Part shown: piece after piece, positions 49,425 through 61,618 of the stretch
How the letters are laid out: every line of letters starts with the position of its first letter
How positions within the stretch are numbered: position 1 is the stretch's first letter
NCBI GenBank assembly: GCA_028564705.1
Contig: JAPXFQ010002804.1
Location: forward strand, 1,488,001-1,552,000
Source: Apricaphanius iberus
Lineage: Eukaryota; Chordata; Actinopteri; Cyprinodontiformes; Aphaniidae
Reading direction: 5' to 3'
Length of the DNA: 64,000 nucleotides
Notes under the pieces: generated by a model
Seen by the model: the letters and a program-made list of their open reading frames with translations, nothing else
The model's database searches: none
Told to the model about the DNA's origin: nothing
Program-made: the position numbers and the translations under genes

Positions 49425-50606
49425 CTCATTCCCACAACCCATGACATGAACTGATACTTAAAGGGCCTATATCATGCAAAATCAATTTTGGGGGGGAGTT
49501 TTCAACAATCTGGTAATACAATTTTCTCATAAAAAACCCAACCAGAGTGGTTTTTGGCTTAATTAACGCATGTCTTAGTAATCCTCCTGAATTCTGCTCT
49601 CTGAGCAGCCGCCTCTCCCTCTCCTAGAAAAGGACTGAGTGTTCAAATAGACCCTTCACTAGTTGAAAACAAGGTAATGATATGATGCGCTGCCCCTTCA
49701 GGCGGAGAGTTCCAAGACACACCCTCATACTTCTCACAGCTCATGGCTGCTTTAGTTTTTGGCAGCCTAAAACACTTTATTGTTGGAATTTTTACTTTCT
49801 CTGTGAAAACGCCTGTTTGAACAGCAGCTGGATCAAAGAACAAAGACGCCGGATGGAGTAAGAGGCTACGTGCCAATGCTAGCCATTTATCAAGCTGCTT
49901 ATATGATCTTATAACAGCATTGTATGGTTAATTAATTGATTGGTAGCATCTCAGAACGTTCAGTAAACAGGAAAGATTTGCTTAGTGGACACAGCTGTGT
50001 TGGTTTGGGCTCTGTCTAAAGCCTGGAGATTTAGCAGCTGAAATAGGCTTTGAGACTCCGTTTTTACAAAAAGTAAAATAAACCAAACGTCTGAGCCCTT
50101 AATATAACAGAGTTTCGTTGTGGTACTTCGTGCTTTACAAATTCACTGCCAGAATACTGTTTGAGATTAAGCTCAGCACTGTTTCTCTCAGTCTGTACTG
50201 CTGCGGCTATGCATGGAAGAGGAGCGCGCACGCGGGTGGGGGGAGGGGGACAAATTAACCCTGTATAATACCAACGGTAACATTTTAGCATATATACGTC
50301 TATCCCAGAAGTTGAAAGCTGTAAAATAGCATCATATAGTACCTTTAAAATGTGGAAGCTCTGCAATAATTTCACAGAAAATGTTTGTAACTTGAAATTT
50401 CGGTTTTGTGGTCATTTTTAGTAACAATTTATATTTTATCTGATTCACCATCATTTGTTGTAACAAGGATTGACGAAAATAAATAATGTCTTCATTGCGT
50501 GTTTTGTGTGGTAGAAGTATCGCCACTGGTACTTGGTATCGACAAGTACTCAGATTCAAGTATCGGTATGGTATTGGTATGAAAAAAAGTGGTATCCTTC
50601 CATCCC
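49425..50606 (-). mobile_element. MITE family A, copy 3, split by a TTAA-targeting MITE
   Basis: The segment 50349-50606 in reverse matches copy 1 (735-985), from GGGATG to the TTCCACATTT word. Left of the insertion, TTAAGTATCAGTTCA in reverse continues copy 1 (TCAAGTATCTGTTCA). Confidence 0.7.
49462..50344. mobile_element. Kolobok-type MITE (family K), copy 1, 883 bp
   Basis: Flanked on both sides by TTAA (49458-49461 and 50345-50348). The left end is AGGGCCTATATCATGC; the right end read inward is AGGTACTATATGATGC. The empty site can be read from MITE family A, whose sequence continues across. TTAA duplication plus AGG-type ends fit Kolobok or another TTAA-specific superfamily such as piggyBac. 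The resemblance to the AGGAGACATATTGTGG end of the THAP element at 54844 favours Kolobok. Confidence 0.7.
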
Positions 50607-51144
50607 TACCAATGGTAATTAACTCTCTAACAACCATAGAGTGGACAGGTATTAAGTTTTTCTCTTTGCCAAAGACACATTATGACACCACTGACTGCAA
50701 ATGGCACACAGAGCAGCAGACGCAAAGTCAAACTTGCTTTTAACTAACATTACTGAGTGTATGTACATATTTGAGTCTATATGGGTAACTGGAGAAGATA
50801 CATATTATATTCAAACCTGTTAATCCAGTTTTTTTTTATTTTTATAATTTTTATATTTTATGTTTAAATAAACCATTAAAAAATAAATTAGCAATTAACA
50901 GACCTGGAGCCAGTTGATTTTAACCTATGATCATCCAGATTCATGTCCAATCAAAACTCTGGCTATCAGCTTCCTCTCACCACCATCACTGGCACCATGT
51001 GACATCTTTGAAAACTGTTTTTGATACAGAGGTAATGAAGCTCTTGTGTTGAAATACTATCCAAAAAAATAGCTCTCCCTGGATTTACAAGGAGTGCAAC
51101 ACAGCAACTAAAAAAAAAAAAAACATTTGCAGAGAAAATCACAC

Positions 51145-51232
51145 GTAATAGTTTTAGATATTCTACCCATTACACATTCTACCCATAATAGTTTTAGATA
51201 TTCTACCCAATTACACATTCTACCCATTCTCA
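51145..51232 (+). repeat. Short tandem duplication
   Basis: AATAGTTTTAGATATTCTAC and the following ATTACACATTCTACCC are repeated twice in tandem. Confidence 0.85.
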
Positions 51233-51254
51233 ACTCACTGTGTGCTGAGCGTGT

Positions 51255-51570
51255 CTTCAGCAGGTGTAGACATACAGTGAGTTATGATGTGTCTTTGGGG
51301 GAAAAAACGTTTACATAACTGTCAGGTTTATGGCCATACGAGTGTTAATTACTATTAGGTTGTATCGTGTGTGAATTACATTTTTTGTTTGTCAGTAATA
51401 ATCTTGTGTTAAATGTGGTGGTGCAAAGTTAAGACATGCCTTTCAGGAGCACTAAAATTAGGTTATAAAACAGTTTGATGTTTATTAAATCCTACTGCGC
51501 CTGGAATGCCTACTTCTTTGCCTTTTCTCCTCCCAATATTTTGCCTCTTCTGACAGAAATGGCCATATTG
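51255..51570 (+). mobile_element. TIR element family B, copy 3 (truncated)
   Basis: GTGAGTTATGATGTGTCTTTG, GTGTTAATTACTATTAGG and TACTGCGCCTGGAATGCC match copies 1 and 2 in the same orientation. It is cut off by the LTR-like block that starts at 51576. Confidence 0.65.
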
Positions 51571-51575
51571 CACAG

Positions 51576-52541
51576 TGTCGGGGTTAAAAACTTTTATTCT
51601 TTATTAGTTTTGCAGGATAAAGTCCTTCTTCAATCAGGAACTGCTATCTGTATGTTTTAGAGGACACAACGCTCCTCAGCGGAACCTTTTTAGAATAAGA
51701 CTCAGGGAGAGAGAGACAACACAACCACACAACAGAATTCTGTTTGAGGCAACACACCTGATCAGATGGAGCCAGACCACAGTCTGACTAAATTTCCAAA
51801 CAGGGCATCACACTTTTATTACAAGACCACAAACACAGAATCACAGTTGAACACACCCAGTATTTTTTCACAGTTTAGACTCGGTGACCCGACCGTCAAT
51901 ATTTCTTGTATCCTCCCTAAGGAGTGTTTCTCCCTTATCTCTTCTCGTCTCGGCCCAGGATAAGGGAGGGATCCTGTACTGGTACAATACTTCTCTGTAA
52001 AAACAAGTTGTCCTTCACTGTGAAACCAGCTTGATCCTTTCTGAAATAATAAGGCAGGTTATATGAAATTACATATAAAAATGTTTACCCAAATATATGT
52101 AAAGCAGGTTATACAAAAATGCATATAAAAGTGTTCACAAATATATGGTTTTCCTCATTTCCCTCTTTTCATCCGTGTTAATCACGGATTAAGTACTTTC
52201 TCTGAATGTCTCCTCCAGCGTTATCTCACATTTAAAACTAAAAATATAAAGTCTGTAACTCAGTTAATAATGTAGAGAAAGTACCCTTCAAAAACAACAA
52301 ATTTATTTAGCTTAAAACGTGAACCCTTGCATATGACACACTTAAAAATGTAACTTCAAAAGTCGAACTTGAGGTTAAAAATTCAAAATGTAAATAGCAA
52401 ATACACTTGTAACCTAAAAATTGTAATAAGAAAAAATGTAAACCCCTCAATTGTTGATATACCCTCGTTTGACCTAATATAAGTCCCTTATTTTAAATTA
52501 CTCCATTAACGGGTAGCCGTAGCAATCCCCGAAAATAAACA
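51576..52541 (-). mobile_element. Candidate solo LTR with 5-bp target duplication
   Basis: The block begins TGTCGGGG and ends AAATAAACA, and is flanked by CACAG on both sides (51571-51575 and 52542-52546). TG...CA ends plus a 5-bp duplication fit an LTR. On the minus strand AATAAAGAATAAAAG lies near the 3' end, so minus orientation is likelier. No internal retroviral coding is present. The sequence right of it does not resume family B, which weakens the case. Confidence 0.5.
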
Positions 52542-53147
52542 CACAGAATTAAAACCCAAAATGTAAATAATAAGAATAATAAGAATAATAATGTCTAAAT
52601 TCAATTCAATTCACTTTATTTATATAGCACCGTTTCACAACAGATGTCATCTCAAGGCACTTTACAAGAAGAGTTATTACAATTCAATGTTTAATGTAGA
52701 AATTAGAGAACCACAGAAGATTGCGTCGTGCAATTCTCAGCAATCCCTCACACTGAGCAAGCATGAAGCGACAGTGGAAAGGAAAAACTCCCTTTTAACA
52801 GGAAGAAACCTCCGGCAGAACCAGGCTCAGCACAAGCGGTCATCTGCCGAGACCGTCTGTGGTTTGGAGAATACAGAACAGAGACACAGAACAGAGACAC
52901 AGAAAGAACAACAGAACTGATGCAGAAGTTTGTTGCAGGACGTGGAGAACTTTCCGTCACTGCAATGCCATCTTAGTCAGGGTCGTCAAGCAGGGTGGGT
53001 CAGGAGCACCTACTGTAGGAAGAGACTAAGAGAAAGCGGGTTAGCGCTTGAACTGACAGCACATCATGCAGTTGGGGAGAAGTAGGAGAGAAAGTAGGAA
53101 CAGACCCTAATAATGTCCTCCAACAGCCTAGCCTAAAGCAGCATAGC

Positions 53148-53425
53148 TACTAACATTAACCTGTCTCCTAGCTACTAGTAGACCTAGGTACTAACACTCT
53201 CTACCTGGCTTACATTAACCTATCTCTACCTAGCTACTCTACCTCTTCCCATCTCTTCCTAGCTTTTGACACTCTATCTGACTACTAACATTAACCTGTC
53301 TCCTAGCTACCAGGAGACCTAGCTACTAACACTCTCTACCTGGCTTACATTATTCTATCTCTACCTAGCTACTCTACCTCTTCTTATCTCCTCCTAGCTT
53401 TTGACACTCTACCTGGCTACAAACA
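53148..53425. repeat. 136-bp tandem duplication
   Basis: Two direct units start TACTAACATTAACCTGTCTC at 53148 and 53284, with only a few mismatches, in the LINE 3' region. Both are themselves rich in CTACCTAGCTAC words. Confidence 0.85.
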
Positions 53426-53689
53426 TTAACCTGTCTCTTCCTAGCTACCTGTCTAACCTGTCTCTAACTGCCTATTAACATATCTCTAACTGTAAGTTTT
53501 GTCAAAGAGGAAAGTTTTAAGCCTAGTTTTAAAGATATACAAATTCTCTGCTTCACGAACCAACCCTGGGAGCTGGTTCCATAGGAGGGGAGCCTGACAG
53601 CTGAAAGATCTGCCACCCATTCTACTTTTAGAAATCCTAGGAACTACCAGTAAACGTGCAGTCTGAGAGTGAAGGGCCCTGCCAGGAAC

Positions 53690-54839
53690 CTATGGAACAA
53701 TCAGGTCTCTTGTGTATGATGGAGCTAGATTATTAAAAGCTTTATATGTCAGAAAGAGGATCTTGAATTCTATTCTAGATCTCACTGGGAGCCAGTGAAG
53801 AGAAGCTAAAACAGGGGAAATGTGATCTCTTCTTTTAATATTCATCAGAATCCTAGCAGCAGCATTTTGGACTAACTGAAGACTTTTAATTTTTTTTCTG
53901 TGGACTACCTGATAATAAAGAGTTACAGTAATCCAGCCTTGAAGTAACAAAGGCATGGACTAGTTTTTCAGCATCACTCCTGAACAGGATGGGTCTAATT
54001 TTTGCAATATTCCTAAGGTGAAAAAAGGAAATCCTAGAGATTTCTTTAATGTGAGATCTAAATGACATAACTTGGTCAAAAATAACACTGAGGTTCTTTG
54101 CTTTATTACTGGAGGCTAATTTAATGCCGTCCAGGTGAAGGGGTTGACTAAGTAGTTTCTTTTTCAGAGCTTCTGGTCCAAAGACGACAACTTCTGTTTT
54201 ATCAGAATTCAGAAGCAAGAAGTTTAGAGTCATCCAAGTTTTTATGTCTTCCAGACATGCCTGTAGTCTACCTAACTGATTGGATTCATCAGGGTTTATG
54301 GATAGATACAGCTGTGTATCATCTGCATAACTATGGAAATTATCCCATGCTCCTATTATTTTACCAATAGGAAGCATATATATAGTAAAAAGAATCGGCC
54401 CAACACTGAACCCTGTGGTACTCCGCAAGTAACTATTGAGGTTGAGGAAGATTATCATTTACCTGAACAAACGAAATCTGTTAGACAAATAAGATTTAAA
54501 CCAACCTAGTGCTGTTCCTATTATACCGACACTTGAAGCCTTTCTATGAGAATATTGTGATCAACAGTGTCAAAGGCACACTGAGATCTAACAGGACCAG
54601 ATGGTCACCAGTCCATTGTCTGAGGCTATGAGAATATCATTAGTTACCTTCACCAGAGCTGTTTCAGTGCTATGATGAGCTCTAAAGCCTGACTGAAACT
54701 TCTCAAACAGCTCATTATTGTTTAAATTCTCACATATCTGGTGTGCCACTATTTTCTCAAGAATTTTAAATAAGAAGGGAAGATTAGTCGGTATATCGGT
54801 CTATAGTTAATTAAGTCGTTTTGATCAAGAGATGGTTTC
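53690..54839 (-). pseudogene. L2-like reverse transcriptase, frameshifted
   Basis: Reading from high to low coordinates, it encodes [20 protein letters not shown], then [18 protein letters not shown], and after frame breaks SVGPILFTIYMLPIG. HSYADDTQLYLSINPDES contains the catalytic YADD; LLLNSDKTEVVVFGP and TSRLDYCNSLLSG follow. In another frame come LVQNAAARILM, ISPVLASLHWLPV and ILFLTYKAFNNLAP. The order is that of L2 (Maui) LINEs. The LDLSAAFD region near 54550-54600 is degraded with stops. The protein is non-functional. Confidence 0.85.
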
Positions 54840-55122
54840 TTAAAGGAGACATATTGTGGAAAATCCAATGTGTATTTTGGGTGTTTAGGAGTGCAGACAA
54901 CTTACATTTATTCTCTTCTGGTGCTGTGTTTATATCTTAACATTCTTTTTTGGTCCTATTTTTCAGTCTGTTTAGTTTTCTCTATTCGCTATTACGTTTT
55001 CTTGTCTATTACGTCACAGCATTTGTTGTTGAACTGCATTTGTTGTTGGACTTCCGGGTAACCAATTTCGTGAAGCCGCCATTTTTTCTCCCCCACAGCG
55101 ATTTTGTAGTCCAAGGTCAGTC

Positions 55123-58100
55123 ATGTCGAAATTACAAGAAAGCAAGTCAAAATGTTCACTTATTGGGTGTATTAACCCACACAAATCCCTACATCCACCC
55201 CCCAGCATCAGAGCCTCTGAGAAGTGCCTGGTTAAATTTTATTTTTAGTGGAAATATACCGACATCCGTGGGGAAAGTTCTCCTCGTTTGCGCGAAGCAC
55301 TTCGAGGACGAGTGCTTCAGCAACCTCGGTCTGTATCAGGAGGGATTTGCTGAAAGACTTCATCTGATTGAGGGGTCAGTTCCTTCTTTCCACGGAAACG
55401 ACGGACAAAGCAAAGCGGTAAGCTTAAAATAACACTAAAATGACAGTAAACTTTATTTTAGACATGAATGTTGACTGTTAATATGTCGTACGGGCGACTG
55501 TTTTGATAGTTGTGGGATTGTACATTCTGCTTCTGTTAGCGATGTGTAACTGTACTGCATTCTTTGAATAAAATTATTGGGCTTTTTTTTGCTGTTTTTT
55601 GTCGTGTGGTACAAATGATGTACAGGAATTTAGCTACATTTTTGACACTTGCGCTAGTGAACTCCGTGAAAAGGCTGAGGCTTTTTTTTTTACTTCATTC
55701 ATAACGTGTTAGTGTGGAGGGAAATTGGCCTTGACAAATTTGATCAAAGTTCATGAGAGTGTCAGGATTATTTCAAAGTTATTAGATGGCTGAGGCGACA
55801 CAGAGGAACCTTGGGCTGGTGAGTGACATTGGGTGGTGGAAAATTCGTGGAAGTGTATGGGGAACTTAGTGGGGAAGGGGGACTTGAGTCTGGTTTTCAC
55901 TCAGAACTCTAATTAAACGAGGCGGACAGTCTCTCCATTTATATTTACAGTCACTGCTCATAACTCTGACAGGCCACGGTGGAGACAGTAGCAACATTTT
56001 GTTTATTTATGCTTGATTCTGTAAATAAATCCGTTCGAACGATGATCCCCGTCTGGTCTGCCATTTCTCTGCTGGGGGAAGAGTATTTGGTCTGTTATAC
56101 ATGACATATCATCATCATTCCTTTATTTATAAAGCGCTTTCACATCAGCAGCAGCTAAACAAAGTGCTGTACACCAAGGGCAAGAAAAGCATCAACCAAG
56201 ACATAACAGTCACAATATCATAAAAATAATAAACTAAGGGAAAAAGATCTAACACCAATAAAACTATATCAAAATAAGACAGTTAAGAGGAAATACGATC
56301 AAGTCTCAGTTTCGGTTGAAGGCCAAAGTGTAGAAGTGAGTTTATTATGAATGGTTTAACATATTAAATTTGGACATGCTCCTACAGTAGCATTAATACT
56401 TTAGGAAAATATCTGTCATGTGATTCTTGTTTCAATATTGTCAGCAGAGGAGAGTAAACGGAAATATTACTCAACTAAATCAATGTTTTCACTTAAGAGT
56501 GAAAAAGTGTTCCACGAAAAGGCTACTACTATTACTGAGTAACATTTGAAAACGTAACTGAGTAAATGTAACTATGTATATTTACTTGCACCTTTGTCAG
56601 TAATACTAATAAAATTATTACCTATTTTAATACTAATACGGTATATCCCAAGTTTTCCCAGACATTGTTTAAGAACTGTAATTATTAACGAGTCATGGTT
56701 TTGGATTATATTATTCTGTGATTCATGCGAAAAGTAAATTTTCTTAGCTTGTAGGTTACACAATTTTGTCTTGATTTTTTGGGGTTTGCTTGCTTACAGC
56801 TATAAATGTCATTTTGGTGCTGCTGTTTTTTGTGCATTGCTACAAGAAGTCAATTATCAGTAATGTAATTTTTGTATATACTTTTTGGTAACTAAACAGT
56901 TTTGTTTATATTGTTTTGTGGGCATGTAAAGTTAAGGAATTTTGCTTTTTTTTCAGCGGTCTACACCGACAAGGCAGGAGCTGTCATTCACCAACAGTGG
57001 CTGTCAAACCAAACCCCAGATGTGCTCAGTTGGGACACAGCTTTCCATGAGAACTCTTAAACCACATGTTAAAAGTATAAGTTAATGAAATATTGGAACT
57101 GCAATACTGTAAATGTTTTCCTACAAAATACATTTAGCCAAGTAATGTGTCAGTGTTGTTAATTTTTTTAAGGCACACCAGTAAAGCGACAACTTTTGGC
57201 TGATATTGAGGAAGAAATCACACCAATAAAGAGACCCCGTGTGGAGGAGATCAAAGTGGGAGATGACACTTTAGAAGGCAGCTCTACTGTGAACATACAG
57301 AGCCCACAGGATCCCACATGTAACCCTGAGGACTCCATAAGTGCTTTGTCAGAGATGCCTAAACACATGTAAGCAAAACTGTACCAGCAAATCTCTGAAG
57401 ATGTAATTTATGAATTCGTTGTAGAGTTTGTTTTTTTGTTTTTAATTATTTTAAATTTTAATACAGAATGGAACCAGCAACACCAGCCTACAGAACATCT
57501 ACTTATATAGTATATGAAAATAGCCTTTTGGAACTTTTTGAGGCATATCCTGTGTGTCGAGTGACAACGGTACGAACCAGAACCATTGGGACTTTTCACT
57601 CTGTAGAGCAGTGATTTCAACACTTTGACTTCTTAAGAAAGTGGAACAGTCAGCCAGTACATGGAGGTACTCCGTCGGGGAATCTCCAACTTTCAGTTGC
57701 TGTATATTCCAATGGTGGCTCATTTTCCAAAGTTGCAAAAGTAATGATTTTATATGATTTTTTTTACATTTGTGACAGTCTTAAATATTGTCATGTTGTT
57801 AAATATTTGTGTTTTCCTAGATATTCTGTGCAATGAGGCTTAAAATGTTCCAGCACAACACCTACAGACGGCATGTCAGACTTTTTATTGAGCCTGCTAA
57901 TGTACACACATGGAAGTCAACACAGAATTGCATAATGGACAAGCTTAAAAAACAAAGTGTCATACTTGGTGGTGACATGAGGGCTGACTCTCCAGGTACA
58001 CACTGATCCTTGACTGTCTTTTATTTTTTTATTACTTTTGCCTTGAGACTCAAGCTTTTATAATTTATTGTATTCATACTGTGCATCTCAAAGGACACTG

Positions 58101-59658
58101 TGCCAAGTTTGGAAGTTATACAATGATGGATCTGAGGAGCAAGAACATTGTTGACTTACAACTAGTTCAGGTAATTGAAATTAAATGTATAGGTTACTTG
58201 TGCAGATATTAGAAGAAACCTAAACGTTTTCTTGCACTTGCAGAGCAATGGAGTGGGTGGAAGTTGCCATATGGAGCTTGAGGGTTTAAAACGCAGCCTC
58301 GCTCTCTTGACTGAATACAGTTTACCTTTGGACTGTATTGTGACAGACCGTCATCCACAGGTCCAAAAATACCTAAGAGAACAAACTGATATCACCCACT
58401 ACTATGATGTTTGGCACATAGAAAAAGGTACTTTATATTTTAACAGTGAATATGATGAAAATGTAATCTATTTTTGATAGTACTTGTATGGTGAGTGTTT
58501 ATATGTTTAACTTTATTCAGTGAAAATGTACTGTGTTTTATTATTGTTTGTTCTTTAGGGATATCCAAAAAGATGTTGAAGATTGCCAAAAACAAAGACT
58601 GCACAAAACTGAGCAACTGGCTTCGCAGTCTAAAGAATCATATCTATTGGACTGCTGCTTCCTCCAAGACTCCACAAGAAAGAGTGGCTAAGTGGACCTC
58701 CATTCTTAACCATGTGCAAGACATTCACACCCATGATGACCCTGCTTTCCCTCAGAGTTCACATCCACTACGCACTTCAAAGGATAAAAGCAAATGGTTA
58801 AAACCAGGTGAGTATTTTATTATGTTAACTGATTTAATGTATTCAAACAATCTTTTTAATTATATATTTTTTGTAGCTACACCAGCATTCTGCAGGCTGG
58901 AGAACCTGCTCACTTCCAAGAAGATTCTGAAGGATGTAGAAAAGCTCAGCCCCCACTTGCAGACTTCTGCTGTGGAAGCTTTCCACAGTGTAAATCTGTG
59001 TTTTGCCTCATAAAGCTCACACTATCCTTTTCTGGGAATGCTGTGCAGGTAAATAGCTGTATAGAGTATTTACAATCCCTGTATCTTTATATTATTTTTT
59101 TCTTATATTCAAAATATTATGTATTTACATAAGACGGGCTTTAAGTGTACTACTTCAAACTAACAATTACAATTGTCTTCTCCTTAATTTTATCAGGCTT
59201 TACCTGGCGGCACTGCATTTTAATGAAAGTGCTCAACGTCTGCAAGCCACTACCTCATCCGGAGAACCCATGTTCAGAATGACTTACGCCAAATTCAAGA
59301 AGGGAGAAGGAACAGCTAAGCCTATCAAAACACCAGAAACCTTTAGTAAGTCTTACTGCATTTGTTACTATTAATATGTTAACTCAATTTCAACAAATCA
59401 AAATACTGTTGGTGCACATAGTTTAATATTTTCTTTGAACAAGCATGAAATAAAGCAGCATGAAAACATAAATAACACAAATAAGTTTAACATCACTATA
59501 AACAGTAGTGCAAATGAACCAACATTCCTTTCAGACAAAAGTTTTCTTGCAGACAAAATAAGTTTTATAAAAACTAATAACTTCTTTGTATCATGTTGCT
59601 GCAGATTACTTGGATGACATCATGGAGCTGGTCTTTGAACAGGTCTTCCATGACCCAG
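55123..59658 (+). pseudogene. THAP-domain Kolobok-like transposase, 11 exons, broken
   Basis: Exons by GT-AG sites and phase: 55123-55417, 56957-57074, 57173-57368, 57467-57740, 57821-57995, 58094-58170, 58244-58427, 58559-58807, 58877-59048, 59197-59345, 59605-59658+. Exon 1 encodes a C2CH THAP finger (CSLIGC...LLVCAKHFEDECFSN). Exons 4-5 contain YIVYENSLLELFEAYPVC, RKWNSQP and GNLQLSVAVYSNG. Likely catalytic residues are Asp in GGDMRADSPG, Asp in CIVTDRHPQ, and Glu in TSAVEAFHS (exon 9); YYDVWH supplies the D-x2-H motif. Breaks: a one-base frameshift in exon 1 near the C-run at about 55200, TGA in exon 4 (57614-57616), TAA in exon 9 (59011-59013), and a LINE inserted in exon 11. All splice sites visible are intact. 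It would bind the termini and excise the element; it cannot work now. A P-element-like alternative is less likely given TTAA. Confidence 0.75.
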
Positions 59659-59908
59659 TTTTTTTTTTATTTTATTTTTATTTTATTTAGGACAGTGCAT
59701 GCTAATGAACATAAATGTAAGAACAAATTACATGAATGTAAACATGCCAGATTATAGCCAAAGGCTAATTTCCATCTGTTGTCCTTAAACATAAAAATAG
59801 ACATACAAATTCATAAAAATTCATCATTCATTCATAATAAAAACTACATCACCAAACTTACACATACACACCATTCTGTTCCCAAATAAAACATTAAAAC
59901 GATACAGC

Positions 59909-61618
59909 TCATACATGATCACACACTTGATTTGTCCATAACCAGTTTTTAAGCTTTGCCTTAAACAAATTGAAAGTCGAGCATTCTCTAATGGGTTGAG
60001 AAAGATTGTTCCACAGATGGCCACCCTTGACAGAGAGGACATTCTGCCTAAATGCTGTCCGTCTGTGAGGTATAAACAAGTCTCCTCGGGTTGTAGCTCG
60101 AGTGATCCTGTCTGAGCTTTCTTTATGCCTAATGAACTGCTTTAGTGGTGGTGGAGCAAGGTAGTGTAAGCCTTTATATATTGAACAGACTCTTTTAAGT
60201 TTCATTAAGTTATTCAAGTTCAGTAATTTATGTTTTTTTAACACATGACAGTGGTGGTGGGAAGTCGTTTTTTTGTCAAGTAGTTTAAAACTTGTTTTAT
60301 AAATGTTTTCAATAGGTTTAAGTGTTGTTGGACAAGCAAGTGACCAGGATGTCAAACAATAGTCCATATAAGAGATGATCATTGAGTAAGAATAAGTTTT
60401 TGCAACTTTCATATTTAAATTATTACGTATATGGTTAAGGTTTCGATTATTAAATTTAAGTACCTGGGACACTTTATTTATGTGACTCTTGAAGGATAAT
60501 GTTGGGTCTAGAATGACCCCAAGATATTTAAATTCTGGTGCTACATCAAGCTCTACTCCATCCAGGAATATATTTGACTGCTTCAAGTTTAAGGGGTGTT
60601 TGGAAAAATACATGCAGACAGTTTTTGAGGTGTTCAACATTAGGCATGAGTCTTCCAGCCAGCTATTCATTAATGCTAAAGCAGCTGTAAGATCTTTTGC
60701 CACCTGCTGGACACTATTTGCTTGCGTATATATAACTGCATCATCCGCATACATTTGAGCAAATATATTTGGACAGACTTCAGGTAAGTTATTGATAAAA
60801 AGAAAGAACAGTAAGGGCCCAAGAACAGATCCTTGAGGAACCCCTGTATCACAGTCTAAATATGGAGATTTAACCCCATCCAACACCACACACTGTTTCC
60901 TGTGTGAGAGATATGAGGCAAACCACTGAAGAGCCTGACTGGAGATATTAAACTGAGTCAATCTGGACAACAATATCTGATGGTTTACAGAGTCGAAAGC
61001 CTTCTTCAGATCTAAAAATACAGCTCCAACACAGAGACTCTTGTCCAGCAAGCTCTTCAAGTTCTCCACTAACATACACAGGGCAGTATCTGTGGAGTGA
61101 TGTGCCCGAAACCCAAACTGCAATGGATGTAATGAGGGTTGGGTGTTTTCTAGGTGAGCAGTGAGGAGTTTAACCACCCACTTCTCAGCTATTTTAGATA
61201 CGACCGCGAGTATGCTTATGGGGCGATAATTAGACATGTCAGTCTTCACACCTGCTTTGAAAATTGGTATAACTGCAGCAATTTTCCAATCTGTTGGAAC
61301 AATGGAGTGTTTGAAAGACATATTCAAAACATGAGTGGTTGGACGTACAAGCAAATCCATATGTTCTTTTAGGAAATTTGTGTTAATACCGTATACATCA
61401 AGTGCTTTTGATTGTTTTAAACCTGTAATTAGTTTAGCAACTTCAGTGTCTGCAATATGAGTGATGGTGAACAAATTTTGACCAACATCTTTCACATTAT
61501 CAGAGCATACGACTGAGTCAAAACGCTGACTGATCTCCCTAACAGATGAAATAAAGAAAGTGTTTAAGTTACTGACGATAGATAGAGGCTCTCTAACAAT
61601 AGAGTTATTTACATAAAT
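59909..61618 (-). pseudogene. LINE ORF2, reverse-transcriptase half (in frame, after one stop)
   Basis: About 570 residues, directly in frame with the endonuclease half after TAA at 61621-61619. The linker reads IYVNNSIVREPL. RT blocks in order: [50 protein letters not shown] (first catalytic Asp), TGVPQGSVLGPLLFFLFIN, QMYADDAVIY (catalytic Asp pair), LMLNTSKTVCMYF, FKYLGVILDP. The C-terminal thumb region ends SVKGGHLWNNLSQPIRECST. It copies the element RNA by target-primed reverse transcription. All catalytic residues are present. Clade within CR1/L2/Rex1 not resolved. GTG or other internal codons should not be taken as the real start. Confidence 0.9.

Larger units (their letters stand above)
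52594..54839 (-). mobile_element. L2-like (Maui-type) LINE, 5' part displaced by Kolobok insertion
   Basis: The 3' tail is at 52594-52665 (AATTCAATTCACTTTATTT on the plus strand), followed by a common teleost LINE 3' region and a 136-bp tandem duplication. RT coding then extends up to the TTAA at 54840. The element continues in the same sense to that TTAA, where the THAP element begins; the remaining 5' part should lie beyond the window's right edge. Confidence 0.75.

Noticed and set aside
53148..53425. Possible CRISPR-like or satellite array
   Set aside because: Only two 136-bp units with no spacers; it is a tandem duplication in a LINE 3' region.
55418..56956. Extra coding exon in the first intron of the THAP transposase
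   Set aside because: Exons 1 and 2 join in phase without it. The only recognisable content is a repeat tail near 56110-56160.
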